Shown here: piece after piece, positions 29,297 through 38,477 of the stretch
Numbering within the stretch: the first letter of the stretch is position 1
Layout: each line of letters starts with the position of its first letter
Source of the DNA: Idiomarina sp.
GTDB taxonomy: Bacteria > Pseudomonadota > Gammaproteobacteria > Enterobacterales > Alteromonadaceae
Direction: 5' to 3'
DNA: 64,000 bases
Assembly: GCA_020831965.1 (NCBI GenBank)
Contig: JAFIFP010000007.1
Span: 248,001-312,000 of the forward strand
Notes under the pieces: model-generated
Databases searched by the model: none
Seen by the model: only the letters and a program-made list of their open reading frames with translations
What the model was told of the DNA's origin: nothing
Made by a program: the position numbers and the translations under genes

Positions 29297-30715
29297 GTGA
29301 ACAAACGATTTCATCGTCCAGTAGTATCTTCAGCAATTGCAGCGCTATTTTTGCCTATGGCCTTTAGTGCAGCTGCTGACGATACTACTCCAGCAGTAGA
29401 GCAATTTGCAGAGCTAGATTACGAGCCTGTTCGCTCAATCCCTGAAGAACAATTTCGTGCACGTGCGAATAAGTTCGCCATCGAGTCTGCAGATGGTCAA
29501 CACCGCTTTGGTGTGCGCGGCCGTTTTCAGTTTGACTCTGCCTTTATAAGCAATAGCCGCGATACCACTGACAACGATCGTCTCGGTCGTGGTGATCTGG
29601 GTAATTGGGGCACCATCGTCCGTCGGGCACGCATTGGCATGCTCGGAATTATGTATGATCGTTGGGAGTGGCAGCTGGAAATCGATTACCGCGATCCCGT
29701 CACTTATGATATCGAGGAAGGGGATAGCATTGAAGGTATTCGCTTCGCAAACGCTTATCTCGCGTACTTGTTCCCTCGTGGTCGTTTAGCTTTTGGTCAT
29801 TTCAAAGAACCCTTCAGCTTAGAAAGCGCCACAAGTTCGCGTCGTATCTCGTTTATCGAGCGGGCAACACCAGTTGATGCTTATCGCCCAAGCCGTCAGC
29901 TTGGTGTGATGTACGAAACATTGATACCAGAGTTTTATGCTGCGATTGGTGTTTTCGGTACCGATGTATCGCGTCGTCGAGATATCACGGAAGGCTACAG
30001 TATCGCCGGACGTGCGTCATTTGCACCGATTTATGATGAAGCCGCAGGCGTCTGGTCTCATTTAGGTGTGTCTTTGAATCACCGGGTGAACGGTTATTTG
30101 CATGAACCTTCTCGTGGTCGAGATCGTGAATATAACTCAGTTCGCCTTCGTTCGCGTTTAGGAACGCGCGCGGTAGACGGCCGAATTATTGGGCGCCGAG
30201 ACTTCGCGGATGTGAAAGATTTCACGACTTATGCATTAGAAGCGGCTTACGGTAATGGCCCGTTCTCTGTGCAGGGCGAATATATTGGTGTGCGTCTGAA
30301 TCGCGACGAAAATGCACGTGGCTTCTCAGTGCCTGAAGTGACTAGCATCGACAATGGTGGTTACTACGTTCAAACCAGCTATTTCCTGACCGGTGAGCAC
30401 CGCAATTACCGTCGCTTTAGCGGTGACTTTGGGCGCACCTCTGTGCGTAATCCACTTAACCGCGGTGGCTTGGGAGCATTCGAAGTGCTTGCTCGTTACT
30501 CGTATGCTGACCACTTGGAGCATCACGATGAGCGCGGCCAGCAAGAAGCTCATCACTATACGTTAGGCATGAACTGGTATCCGGTAGACGATATCGTGTT
30601 TAAAACTAATTTGATGTATGTGGACGCGAAAACATCGAGCCGGGTCCTTGCTCCAGGACAGTTCAAGGAATGGGACACATACGTCCTCGCATTCCGAGTT
30701 CAGTTTGAGTTTTAA
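29297..30715 (+). CDS. Phosphate-selective porin O/P family outer-membrane protein
   Basis: The 472-residue protein starts at GTG with AGGAG 7 bases upstream. It has a signal peptide ending near AFSAAADD, then a long region of alternating short strands typical of a 16-strand porin, and it ends in the outer-membrane signature F-R-V-Q-F-E-F. QHRFGVRGRFQFDSAF, RRARIGMLGIMYDRWEWQLEIDY-type strands, FGHFKEPFSLE and the final WDTYVLAFRVQFEF are characteristic of the OprO/OprP family, which passes phosphate and polyphosphate. The Pho boxes upstream support induction under phosphate starvation. A strong terminator follows. Confidence 0.92.
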   Translation: MNKRFHRPVVSSAIAALFLPMAFSAAADDTTPAVEQFAELDYEPVRSIPEEQFRARANKFAIESADGQHRFGVRGRFQFDSAFISNSRDTTDNDRLGRGDLGNWGTIVRRARIGMLGIMYDRWEWQLEIDYRDPVTYDIEEGDSIEGIRFANAYLAYLFPRGRLAFGHFKEPFSLESATSSRRISFIERATPVDAYRPSRQLGVMYETLIPEFYAAIGVFGTDVSRRRDITEGYSIAGRASFAPIYDEAAGVWSHLGVSLNHRVNGYLHEPSRGRDREYNSVRLRSRLGTRAVDGRIIGRRDFADVKDFTTYALEAAYGNGPFSVQGEYIGVRLNRDENARGFSVPEVTSIDNGGYYVQTSYFLTGEHRNYRRFSGDFGRTSVRNPLNRGGLGAFEVLARYSYADHLEHHDERGQQEAHHYTLGMNWYPVDDIVFKTNLMYVDAKTSSRVLAPGQFKEWDTYVLAFRVQFEF

Positions 30716-30727
30716 TCCTTAGAAATG

Positions 30728-30761
30728 AAAAGCCTCTGCTTTTTTGGGCAGGGGTTTTTTT
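30728..30761 (+). terminator. Intrinsic terminator after the porin gene
   Basis: AAAAGCCTCTGC pairs with GCAGGGGTTTTT (one G-T pair in the GC part) around an 8-base loop, followed by a T-run ending at 30761. It closes the phosphate-responsive locus. Confidence 0.88.
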
Positions 30762-30871
30762 CGTTTACAACTTGCAACGCTTTCCTGCATGAAAAAACTA
30801 CGCGACCGCTGTTAATTTTGTTAAAGTCTCGTTAGTGAACTGTTAAGACTTATTTCAGCGGGAGGCTGTGA

Positions 30872-31762
30872 ATGGTTCAAGAGAACCACGTGAACTATGG
30901 AAGTTCACAAGCTTTGCCAGACCTACCAGGCATGCTATTGCGTGCTATTCCCACGGTCGTGCGAAAAGGTGTGATAGAAGAGGGGTTTGAAGCCCTCTCT
31001 GCGTCTTTTCGCTGCCCCGCGATTGACCGCGCGCACTTGGCCGCCTATCGCCGCCAAATTCCGGGCTTTGTAAGCGATATTCCGCTAACCTATTTTTACT
31101 TGATTGCTCAGCGAGCCCACTTAGCATTAATGCTCGATGATCAATTTCCTTGGCCCATCCTCGGAATGGTACACGTTGCAAATAAAATGCTGCTGCACGA
31201 TGAAGTGCGTCTCGGAGAAACTTTCACTTTGCAGGTGAAAATTGAATTTCCCCCACGTGCCGCTACACGTAAGCGCGTACGTCCGGTCTATCATGTGGAT
31301 TTCTATCAAGGTAAGCGCCTCGTGCTCGAATGTGTCAGCGCCTATCAAGTCGGTGGTGGGACAAAAAACTCCGAAGGTCGCCGGCAACGCGCGGAAGTAC
31401 CGGAGCTCGCCGGTTGGTCGCGAACAGAACTCTGGCATTTAGATAGTCACTTAGGTCGGCGATACGCACGATTGTCAGGGGACTACAATCCTATTCATTT
31501 GCATCCATGGTTATCGCGTTGGTTTGGCTTTTCTCGACCAATTATTCATGGCATGTATTCTGTTGCCCGTGCACAAGCATCGCTAGAGGAAAGTCTGCAG
31601 GCCCCCGTGACTATGTTGGATATAGGATTTAGACGCCCGGTGGTACTACCAACGCAATTGCATTGCTGGTTTGAGAGAGACGCAGGCCGGCTACTGGTGT
31701 CTGATGTGAGAAATGAAAAAAGTTTTCTTGATGGTACATTTGAGATTGGAGAAACCCTGTGA
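30872..31762 (+). CDS. MaoC-like hotdog dehydratase-family protein
   Basis: The 296-residue protein carries in its C-terminal half the hydratase-2 motif SGDYNPIHLHP followed by FSRPIIHGMY, which holds the catalytic Asp and His of MaoC/R-specific enoyl-CoA hydratases. The N-terminal half looks like a second, degenerate hotdog unit, including VHVANKMLLHDEVRLGETFTL. Possible roles are hydration of enoyl-CoA or binding of acyl-CoA/ACP. The ribosome site GGGAGG lies 6 bases before ATG. Its stop overlaps the NfeD start (GTGA), so it is cotranscribed with the nfeD and SPFH genes. The natural substrate is unknown. Confidence 0.85.
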   Translation: MVQENHVNYGSSQALPDLPGMLLRAIPTVVRKGVIEEGFEALSASFRCPAIDRAHLAAYRRQIPGFVSDIPLTYFYLIAQRAHLALMLDDQFPWPILGMVHVANKMLLHDEVRLGETFTLQVKIEFPPRAATRKRVRPVYHVDFYQGKRLVLECVSAYQVGGGTKNSEGRRQRAEVPELAGWSRTELWHLDSHLGRRYARLSGDYNPIHLHPWLSRWFGFSRPIIHGMYSVARAQASLEESLQAPVTMLDIGFRRPVVLPTQLHCWFERDAGRLLVSDVRNEKSFLDGTFEIGETL

Positions 31763-32220
31763 CTTTAGCCTGGATTTGGATTTTTATTGGTATTTTACTC
31801 ATTTTGTCTGAGCTCTTGGCAACGAGTGTGATCGCTGTGTTTCTTGGAATCGGCGCCATTGTTGTGGGCCTTGCGTTGAAACTCGGACTTGTGGAAACCA
31901 CAGCTGCACAATACACATTATTCGGTATTGTCAGCTTGGCTTCATTGCTAGTTGCGAGAAAACAATTTAAACGTTGGTTCGTCGGTTTTACGAACGACGA
32001 AACCGAACAACAACAACGTTTTCAACAAGACCTTGGTGAGCGTGTGACAGTTCACACAGATTTTGTGAATGGCGCAGGCCGTGTCGTTTTGAATGGTGTG
32101 CAATGGGATGCCGTTTCAGAGGAAGGCCTAGTTTCTGGCGATGTAGCCTGGGTGGTCGAGAATGACGGTATCCGTTTGACAGTATCTCGCACTAAGCCCA
32201 TGTCGGAACAGGCATCATAG
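31759..32220 (+). CDS. NfeD family membrane protein
   Basis: The 153-residue protein has two to three N-terminal membrane helices (about residues 3-25, 28-48 and 52-68) and a C-terminal OB-fold domain (GERVTVHTDFVNGAGRVVL, then DAVSEEGLVSGDVAWVVE). This is the short NfeD form without a protease domain. Such proteins pair with SPFH/stomatin proteins in adjacent genes, as here. They are thought to help membrane-domain organisation or quality control. The start is GTG, overlapping the upstream stop by 3 bases. Confidence 0.9.
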   Translation: MTLAWIWIFIGILLILSELLATSVIAVFLGIGAIVVGLALKLGLVETTAAQYTLFGIVSLASLLVARKQFKRWFVGFTNDETEQQQRFQQDLGERVTVHTDFVNGAGRVVLNGVQWDAVSEEGLVSGDVAWVVENDGIRLTVSRTKPMSEQAS

Positions 32221-32276
32221 TTTTTAAGTCAATTGAGCTTTGAAAGCCAAAGCTCTCACGAGAACAGAGGTAACTA

Positions 32277-33212
32277 ATGGAAGATTTTAGTATCAGCAAC
32301 TTGTTAGCTATTGGTTTTGCAATTGCTGTGATTTTTACGATTTTCAAAACGGCGCGCATTGTGCCGCAACGAAGCAACTTCGTCATTGAGCGTTTAGGTA
32401 AGTATTCCCGAACGTTGGATTCGGGTTTCCACCTGTTAATTCCGTTCGTTGACAAGGTTGCTTACATTCAAACATTGAAAGAAGAAGTGATCGATGTAAC
32501 GCGCCAAGCCTGTGTAACGAAAGACAACATTCAGGTCGGTATTAATGGTGTGCTTTATATTCAAGTGATTGATGCTCATCGCGCGAGTTACGGTATTAAT
32601 GACTACCGCTATGCCGCATCACAGTTAGCGCAAACAACAATGCGTAGTGTCATTGGCCAAACTGACCTCGATAAAACTTTTGAAGAGCGTGCAAAGATCA
32701 ACGAAGCCGTGGTCGAAGCGCTTGATGAAGCTGCGAACCCATGGGGAATCAAGGTTCTTCGTTACGAGATTTCAGATATTGAACTGCCAGCAAGCATCAA
32801 AGATGCACTTGAACAGCAAATGCGTGCAGAGCGTGAACGTCGCGCAGCTATTGCAAAGTCGGAAGGTGAACGGCAAGCTATGATTAATGTCTCTGAAGGT
32901 CAGAAACAAGAAATCATTAACCTTTCAGAAGCTGAGAAACAGAAACAGATCAATGAGGCTGAAGGCCGAGCGAAAGAAATTGAGCTTATCGCTATTGCCA
33001 CAGCTGAAGGATTGAATAAGATAGCAGAAGCTATTAGTCAACCTGGTGGTCAGGACGCAGTTAACCTGCGGGTTGCAGAGCAGTACGTTAAAGAGTTTGG
33101 TAACCTTGCCAAAGTGAATAACAGCATGATTATTCCGGCTGAGTTAGCAAGCGTTGGCGGAGCTGTTGCAAGCATTACAGACATTTTGAGAAAAGTGACC
33201 CCGGACAAGTAG
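32277..33212 (+). CDS. qmcA: SPFH/Band 7 (stomatin-like, QmcA-type) membrane protein
   Basis: The 311-residue protein has one N-terminal membrane helix (about residues 8-24) and a full Band 7 domain (IVPQRSNFVIERLGKYSRTL, then AANPWGIKVLRYEISDIELP). A coiled-coil region rich in Ala, Glu and Arg follows (QQMRAERERRAAIAKSEGER). It resembles E. coli QmcA in length. SPFH proteins form large membrane-associated oligomeric cages and can modulate FtsH. It is next to its usual NfeD partner and ends 48 bases before the first Ser/Thr kinase gene, with no terminator in between. Confidence 0.92.
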   Translation: MEDFSISNLLAIGFAIAVIFTIFKTARIVPQRSNFVIERLGKYSRTLDSGFHLLIPFVDKVAYIQTLKEEVIDVTRQACVTKDNIQVGINGVLYIQVIDAHRASYGINDYRYAASQLAQTTMRSVIGQTDLDKTFEERAKINEAVVEALDEAANPWGIKVLRYEISDIELPASIKDALEQQMRAERERRAAIAKSEGERQAMINVSEGQKQEIINLSEAEKQKQINEAEGRAKEIELIAIATAEGLNKIAEAISQPGGQDAVNLRVAEQYVKEFGNLAKVNNSMIIPAELASVGGAVASITDILRKVTPDK

Positions 33213-33260
33213 TAACGTTCCCGGCGCTTCAGTGGTTCGGCTGTTGCAGGATGGGATTAT

Positions 33261-36200
33261 ATGACACAACACAGAAAGGATGCTCTTGAAGCAGGAGCTT
33301 CGCTGCATTCATATCGAGTGATTGATGTTTTAGGTTCTGGCGCGTTTGGTATTACGTACCTCGCCGAACATAATTTATTGAACACGCGTCATGTCATAAA
33401 AGAATACCTGCCCGACAGTGCCTTAAGAGACCACGCAAGTAGTACTGTCACACCAAAGAGCTCCAGCGATACAGAAATGTTTCGCTGGGGTCTTAATAGC
33501 TTCTTTCAAGAAGCTCGCTTCTTACACGAACTTAACCATCCTAATATTGTAAAAGTCAGTGACCTGTTCGAGGCCAATGGTACTGCTTACTTTGTCATGC
33601 CTTATCTCGAAGGGATTACGCTACACGAATGGATTAAAAAACATAAATCACCTTCCCAAAGCCAGCTTTTAGATGTTTTTGTCCCCGTACTCGAGGGGTT
33701 GAAGCATATTCATCAAAAGAACTTACTCCACAGAGATATCAAACCTGAAAATATCTACATCACGGACAATGGCAATCCAGTGCTCATTGACTTTGGTGCA
33801 GCCCGCCTTGCTATCGGCGAGAAAAGTAGAGCGCTCACTCAAGTCTTAACGCCGCACTTCGCGCCATGGGAGCAGTATCGTTCGAAGGGGGAGTTTGGTC
33901 CTCCACTTGATTTCTACTCTTTAGCTGCCTGTTTGTATCAAGCCATCACGCAAGAGATGCCAGAAGAGGCACCGAATCGGCTTGAGGACGACCCGCTCAT
34001 TCCGCTCGCTCAACGCAGCGAATATGTGAAACGCTACAGTTCTGAATTTCTAGCTGCGGTGGATAAAGGTTTAAGTGTTCATGCAAAAGACCGCTTTCAT
34101 AACGCTTTCGAATTCCAACTGGCCCTCATGGAACATCCCGCGCCTGTTCAAGACGGCGCGGGACCAGCAAGTCTCGGTCCAGCAACAGCTCCGATAGCCC
34201 AAGGCCCAGCCTCGATGTCGCCTAGGCCCGCTTCCATGTCACCGGCGGCTCAGCAGTCTAAGAAGCCTATTTTTATTGGCGTCGGTGCATTAGTCGGCGT
34301 GCTAGCTATTGTCGGAGTGTTGGTATTTATGGGGGGGGAAGATGATATCGATGACCCTAGCGCCGGAACGCAAACAACAATTACAGAACAGGGTACTGAT
34401 GCTCCAGAAGATGTCACCGTTGATGCTGGAGGACGCGCAGAGCCTATTGATACCGCAGAAACTGAAAGTGAACCTGCAACTCCTTCTGACCAAGAGGAGA
34501 TTGTCGATCCGCGTCAAGCGACCGAGCGCGCGCAATGGCGCAGTGCACAGCAACAGAATACAGTCACAGCAGTGAATCAGTATTTAAGTAGCTGTGAACT
34601 ATGTGAGTATCGCCCAGATGCCGAATTGTTGGTGCGTGAACTGCGTGATGCGGAGGCCGCCGCAGCCGCTCAGCGACAGGCTCGTCAAGCCGATCAGCAA
34701 TTGTGGAATAGGGCACAGCAACAAGGCAGTGAGTCTGCTTATCAAGCCTACATTGATGGTTGCCAACTTTGTGAGCAGCGGGATCAGGCACGTCAGGCGC
34801 TGAATCGTTTGGTGGCCGCGCGCCGGGCAAGTGAGCAAGATCGGCGTTTATGGCAAGAAGCTCAGGAGCAAGATACAGAGCGTGCTTATGGGCGCTATCT
34901 CGAGCAGTGTACACAATGCGAACAACGTACAGCTGCGCAGCAGAACTTTAATCGTTTACGCAATGAACGTCTTGCACAAGAAGCAGCAATGGAGACGGAA
35001 GCAAGGGAGACTGCTGCTTGGGAACGTGCTGAGGAAAGTAATACTGAGGAAGCTTACATGGCATACCTTGAGGCCTGTGAGTTATGTGAGTACCGCGACG
35101 CTGCAGATGTTGCTATTGAGCGTCTTTCTCGCCTTGATGGGGAAGTTGTAGTGGCATCCTCGGGCGGTCACTTTGAACGGATCCAAGATGCGATTGATGC
35201 CGTCGTTGACGGTGCAACAATTTATATTGAGCCGGGCACATATAACGAAGCTCTGGTGGTGAATAAGCAGATATCCATTATCGGACTGGGCGAGCCGGGT
35301 AATGTGCGAGTTCGCAGTCGTGACCAATATGCGCTTCATGCGACAAGTAATGAACTGAGAGTTGAGAATATCTCATTTCAACAAGAATCCTCAAATGAGT
35401 CGGTCTTCGCGATTCTGATTGATCAAGGTGATGCTACGTTCGAGAATATTGAGGTAGTATCTCGAAGTGGCGCGGGCATCGCCGTGCGCGATGGCGCAAA
35501 CCCAACTGTTCGCAATAGCCGCATTCACAGTGGTGCGCAAGCAGGTATTTTTGTGCACGAGGGAGGCCGAGGATTATTCGAGCACAATAGAATTTATGGT
35601 AACCAGTTGGCGAATGTTGAAGTTCGTGATGCGAACACGAATCCAGTATTTCGTGAAAATCAGATTTATGGCGCGCAACAGAGTGGTGTGCATATTCACA
35701 ACTCAGCGCGTGGACAGTTTGAACTCAATGAGATCTATGAAAACCGCCAAGCTGGCATTTCAATTCGGTCCCAAGCAGATCCACTCATTAAGAATAATAT
35801 TGTACGCAATGGTCAAGAAGAAGGGATTCTAGTATACGACCGCGGCGCTGGGCGTATCGAAGAGAATAAAGTGTTTCAAAATGCGCGCGCCGGGATTGCT
35901 GTATACCAACAAGGGAACCCGCGTGTCGTGGCCAATACCATTCAGCGCGGGCGGGCAAGCGGTGTGTTTATCTACGATGGTGGACGCGGTCGCTACGAAA
36001 ACAACGATATTTCCGCCAATCGCCTATCTAACGTAATTGTTGCCGACAATTCTGAGCCTCAGTTTTATGAGAACCGAATATTTGATGGGAATGAAGTAGG
36101 TATCTTCATGTACGACGGCGGGCGAGGTATTTTTGAGCGTAATGAGATATGGGGAAATACCTTAGCTGGTGTCGAACTACGTACTGAAGCCCATGGTGTA

Positions 36201-36485
36201 TTCCGCGAAAATGTGATTCGCGATGGTAAAGAGTTTGGCGTGTTCGTCCACGAACAAGGCCGTGGGGAGTTTGTGAATAATGAAATCCGGGACAATGCAG
36301 CATCGGGTTTTGCGGTTGCCGCACAAGGTGAGCCCTTAGTACAAAATAACCGAATTGTAAGAAACCGCGAAGGTGTTGCTGCCTACGACAGAGCTCGTGG
36401 CACGTTCCGTGGTAATGAAGTTCGCCAGAATCGCGACCAAGACTGGGCAATTGCCCGTGGCGCGAATATAACACGACGTAATTAA
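33261..36485 (+). CDS. Transmembrane Ser/Thr kinase with C-x2-C repeats and beta-helix sensor (kinase A)
   Basis: The protein has 1074 residues. Residues 19-290 form a complete kinase domain: glycine loop GSGAFG (25-30), ATP lysine K47 in HVIKEYLPD, HRD at 157-159 with K161 and N164, DFG at 177-179, and an activation end TPHFAPWEQY. A Pro/Ser/Ala-rich linker leads to one membrane span (about 335-357). The acidic extracytoplasmic start is followed by four repeats of about 50 residues, each W..A-(S/T)..AY..YL-C-x2-C-R..A. Their cysteine pairs are at 445/448, 501/504, 550/553 and 606/609. From about 635 to the end is a right-handed beta-helix. It starts with a pectin-lyase-like cap (FERIQDAIDAV, IYIEPGTYNEAL), then about 14 coils of 23 residues. 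It should phosphorylate cytoplasmic FHA partners in response to an envelope signal. This role is inferred from domains and neighbours. Confidence 0.9.
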   Translation: MTQHRKDALEAGASLHSYRVIDVLGSGAFGITYLAEHNLLNTRHVIKEYLPDSALRDHASSTVTPKSSSDTEMFRWGLNSFFQEARFLHELNHPNIVKVSDLFEANGTAYFVMPYLEGITLHEWIKKHKSPSQSQLLDVFVPVLEGLKHIHQKNLLHRDIKPENIYITDNGNPVLIDFGAARLAIGEKSRALTQVLTPHFAPWEQYRSKGEFGPPLDFYSLAACLYQAITQEMPEEAPNRLEDDPLIPLAQRSEYVKRYSSEFLAAVDKGLSVHAKDRFHNAFEFQLALMEHPAPVQDGAGPASLGPATAPIAQGPASMSPRPASMSPAAQQSKKPIFIGVGALVGVLAIVGVLVFMGGEDDIDDPSAGTQTTITEQGTDAPEDVTVDAGGRAEPIDTAETESEPATPSDQEEIVDPRQATERAQWRSAQQQNTVTAVNQYLSSCELCEYRPDAELLVRELRDAEAAAAAQRQARQADQQLWNRAQQQGSESAYQAYIDGCQLCEQRDQARQALNRLVAARRASEQDRRLWQEAQEQDTERAYGRYLEQCTQCEQRTAAQQNFNRLRNERLAQEAAMETEARETAAWERAEESNTEEAYMAYLEACELCEYRDAADVAIERLSRLDGEVVVASSGGHFERIQDAIDAVVDGATIYIEPGTYNEALVVNKQISIIGLGEPGNVRVRSRDQYALHATSNELRVENISFQQESSNESVFAILIDQGDATFENIEVVSRSGAGIAVRDGANPTVRNSRIHSGAQAGIFVHEGGRGLFEHNRIYGNQLANVEVRDANTNPVFRENQIYGAQQSGVHIHNSARGQFELNEIYENRQAGISIRSQADPLIKNNIVRNGQEEGILVYDRGAGRIEENKVFQNARAGIAVYQQGNPRVVANTIQRGRASGVFIYDGGRGRYENNDISANRLSNVIVADNSEPQFYENRIFDGNEVGIFMYDGGRGIFERNEIWGNTLAGVELRTEAHGVFRENVIRDGKEFGVFVHEQGRGEFVNNEIRDNAASGFAVAAQGEPLVQNNRIVRNREGVAAYDRARGTFRGNEVRQNRDQDWAIARGANITRRN

Positions 36486-36534
36486 TACCGATTTGTGGTG
36501 TTCACTGTGGTAATCGGTCAGACAAGGAACTGAC

Positions 36535-37530
36535 ATGCAAGCCAACTTCTATGATGGCTCAATCATTGGCCAACGAGATGAACAACAAGATGATCGTACT
36601 AACGTGATTCTGGACGATGACTATCGTTTGTATGTCCTCGCCGATGGCATGGGTGGGCAACAAGCAGGTCAACTAGCAAGCAAAACCGTTTGTGGCGCGT
36701 TTCGTGAGTTTTTCAGAGCTAATCCAAGTATTTCGGCGCCAGAAGATGCACTTCTAAGTGCTCTCGAGTTTGCAAATCAAACGGTAGCCGATTTATTGAC
36801 GAGAGACCCGGATCTCGTTGGTATGGGAACTACTGCCATAGCAGTTCTTCTGCATGAACCCACACGCCGATTTAGTTTTATTAGTGTTGGTGATAGTCCT
36901 CTGTATGTTTTTGATGGAAATAATCTGCGCCGAATTAATGCAAATCATGCTTTCTTTGAGGATTTGAGAAAACTTATTGCGGCAGGAGAAATGACAGAAG
37001 AGGAAGCCGCAACACACCCTGACAGGCATGCGATTACAAGTGCAGTGATGGGGAAACCTATTGAGAAATATGATCTCCAATCTAGTGAACTCGCAGCTCA
37101 TGAAGTCTTAGTATTAGCGAGTGATGGCGTTCAAAGCTTGAGCGATGATGCGCAAGGAGAGATCGCGACTGTTCTGAAAGACAGTTATCCTGACTTGGAA
37201 GCCATGGTATCTCAGCTCCTGACCGCCGTGGAGGCTAAGGCATTATCCCATCAAGACAATACAACCATTCTAATCGCCAGCGCTGCGCCAGTGGAAATTC
37301 CCGCGCCTTCCACTGAGGTAGATTTAACCCCGAAAACACAAGCTGCTCCAAGAACTCAGCGTCATCAGCGAAACGAAGAGCCAGACACCCACAGAAAGCG
37401 CGGGCGATGGCTGTTCTGGCTGATTTTGCTCATTCTAATCCTCGTTGCAGTTTGGGCGGTTAACCCACAGTATCAAGCAGAGACCGCATTGAATTTAATC
37501 GACTTCTTTATTGCCGTGGACGTCAGCTAA
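36535..37530 (+). CDS. PP2C-type Ser/Thr phosphatase with C-terminal membrane anchor
   Basis: The 331-residue protein has the PP2C metal-binding motifs: N-terminal RDEQQDD (in place of the usual R-x-x-N-E-D), VLADGMGGQQAG (Asp and Gly ligands), GMGTTAIAVLL, FISVGDSPLYVF, VLASDGVQSL and QDNTTILIA. The catalytic domain spans residues 5-250. A linker with PKTQ and PRTQ motifs (T268, T274) leads to a single membrane helix at about 292-310 and a short extracytoplasmic end. It presumably reverses phosphorylation made by the adjacent kinases at the membrane. It lies 49 bases after kinase A and abuts the next phosphatase gene. Confidence 0.9.
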   Translation: MQANFYDGSIIGQRDEQQDDRTNVILDDDYRLYVLADGMGGQQAGQLASKTVCGAFREFFRANPSISAPEDALLSALEFANQTVADLLTRDPDLVGMGTTAIAVLLHEPTRRFSFISVGDSPLYVFDGNNLRRINANHAFFEDLRKLIAAGEMTEEEAATHPDRHAITSAVMGKPIEKYDLQSSELAAHEVLVLASDGVQSLSDDAQGEIATVLKDSYPDLEAMVSQLLTAVEAKALSHQDNTTILIASAAPVEIPAPSTEVDLTPKTQAAPRTQRHQRNEEPDTHRKRGRWLFWLILLILILVAVWAVNPQYQAETALNLIDFFIAVDVS

Positions 37531-38433
37531 ATGACTGATGCAAATCAGCTTTCTTATCGAAGCCGCGCTTATGAAGATGATAAACAGCGCGCAGAGTTAC
37601 TCGTTGAAGTGCCGAATTTAGGTACACTTTGTGTTGTAACCGATCCGGGTGGACGTACTGAGAACCAGGATGCGTGGGGCCTATTTGAAGCCACAGATGG
37701 AAGTACAGTGGTGTGTGTAGCTGATGGCTTAGGCGGTCATCGAGGTGGACGGTTTGCAGCACAATGTGCCATAGAAGGGGTGGGACAAGTTGCTGCAAGT
37801 AATGACTTTCAATTTGCGGATGCAGGGTGTTTAGCGCGTTTGTTCGACGCAGCTCAGCGTGCGATTCATCAGCAACAGCTAGCATCACCAGAGCTGAATT
37901 CAATGCGCTCGACCTTAGTCGTTGCAGTATTCAATGGAACACAGGTGAAGTGGGGCCATGTGGGAGACGTACGATTCTATCTTTTTCGCGATCAGGCCAT
38001 AGCGGTGCAAACAAAAGATCATAGTGTGCCGCAAATGTTAGCGGATACGGGCGATATTCAACCAGAGGAGGTTCGTCGCCATCCAGACCGTAGCCGTCTT
38101 CTGCAAGCGCTTGGTAAGCCCGATGGGCAGTTCAAAATGAGCGAAGGTGAAGCCTCTTTAGAGCTGAAATTTGGCGACAGTATTCTTTTGGCAACCGATG
38201 GCTTTTGGGAGTGGGTAGACGAAAATACGATGGTGACCGATCTGGCGCAAGGGGCGCAAAGTGGGCTATTTGAATTAGAAACCAAAGTGCGTCGCAACGC
38301 TGAGCCCTATGAAGACGAGTTTGATAATTTTACGGCCATGGTATTAATACTCGATGACATCCAAGTAGGAAAAGGCTTCTGGCAGAAGTCTCGATTTATG
38401 CCTAAGTTTTTAGGCGGGAAAGGCTCCCGTTAG
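37531..38433 (+). CDS. Soluble PP2C-type Ser/Thr phosphatase
   Basis: The 300-residue protein has an intact PP2C core: DPGGRTENQDAWG, VCVADGLGGHRGGRFAAQ, MRSTLVVAVFNG, WGHVGDVRFYLF, DHSVPQML, LLATDGFWEWVD and DNFTAMVLIL. It lacks a membrane segment, unlike its neighbour, and the final 20 residues are basic. The start codon directly follows the stop of the first phosphatase with no gap, so the two are translationally linked. Two different phosphatases next to two kinases suggest separate membrane-bound and cytoplasmic dephosphorylation. Confidence 0.9.
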   Translation: MTDANQLSYRSRAYEDDKQRAELLVEVPNLGTLCVVTDPGGRTENQDAWGLFEATDGSTVVCVADGLGGHRGGRFAAQCAIEGVGQVAASNDFQFADAGCLARLFDAAQRAIHQQQLASPELNSMRSTLVVAVFNGTQVKWGHVGDVRFYLFRDQAIAVQTKDHSVPQMLADTGDIQPEEVRRHPDRSRLLQALGKPDGQFKMSEGEASLELKFGDSILLATDGFWEWVDENTMVTDLAQGAQSGLFELETKVRRNAEPYEDEFDNFTAMVLILDDIQVGKGFWQKSRFMPKFLGGKGSR

Positions 38434-38477
38434 ACCCACTATAATAACAATTAAAGCAGTTCAGGAGATCTCAACCT

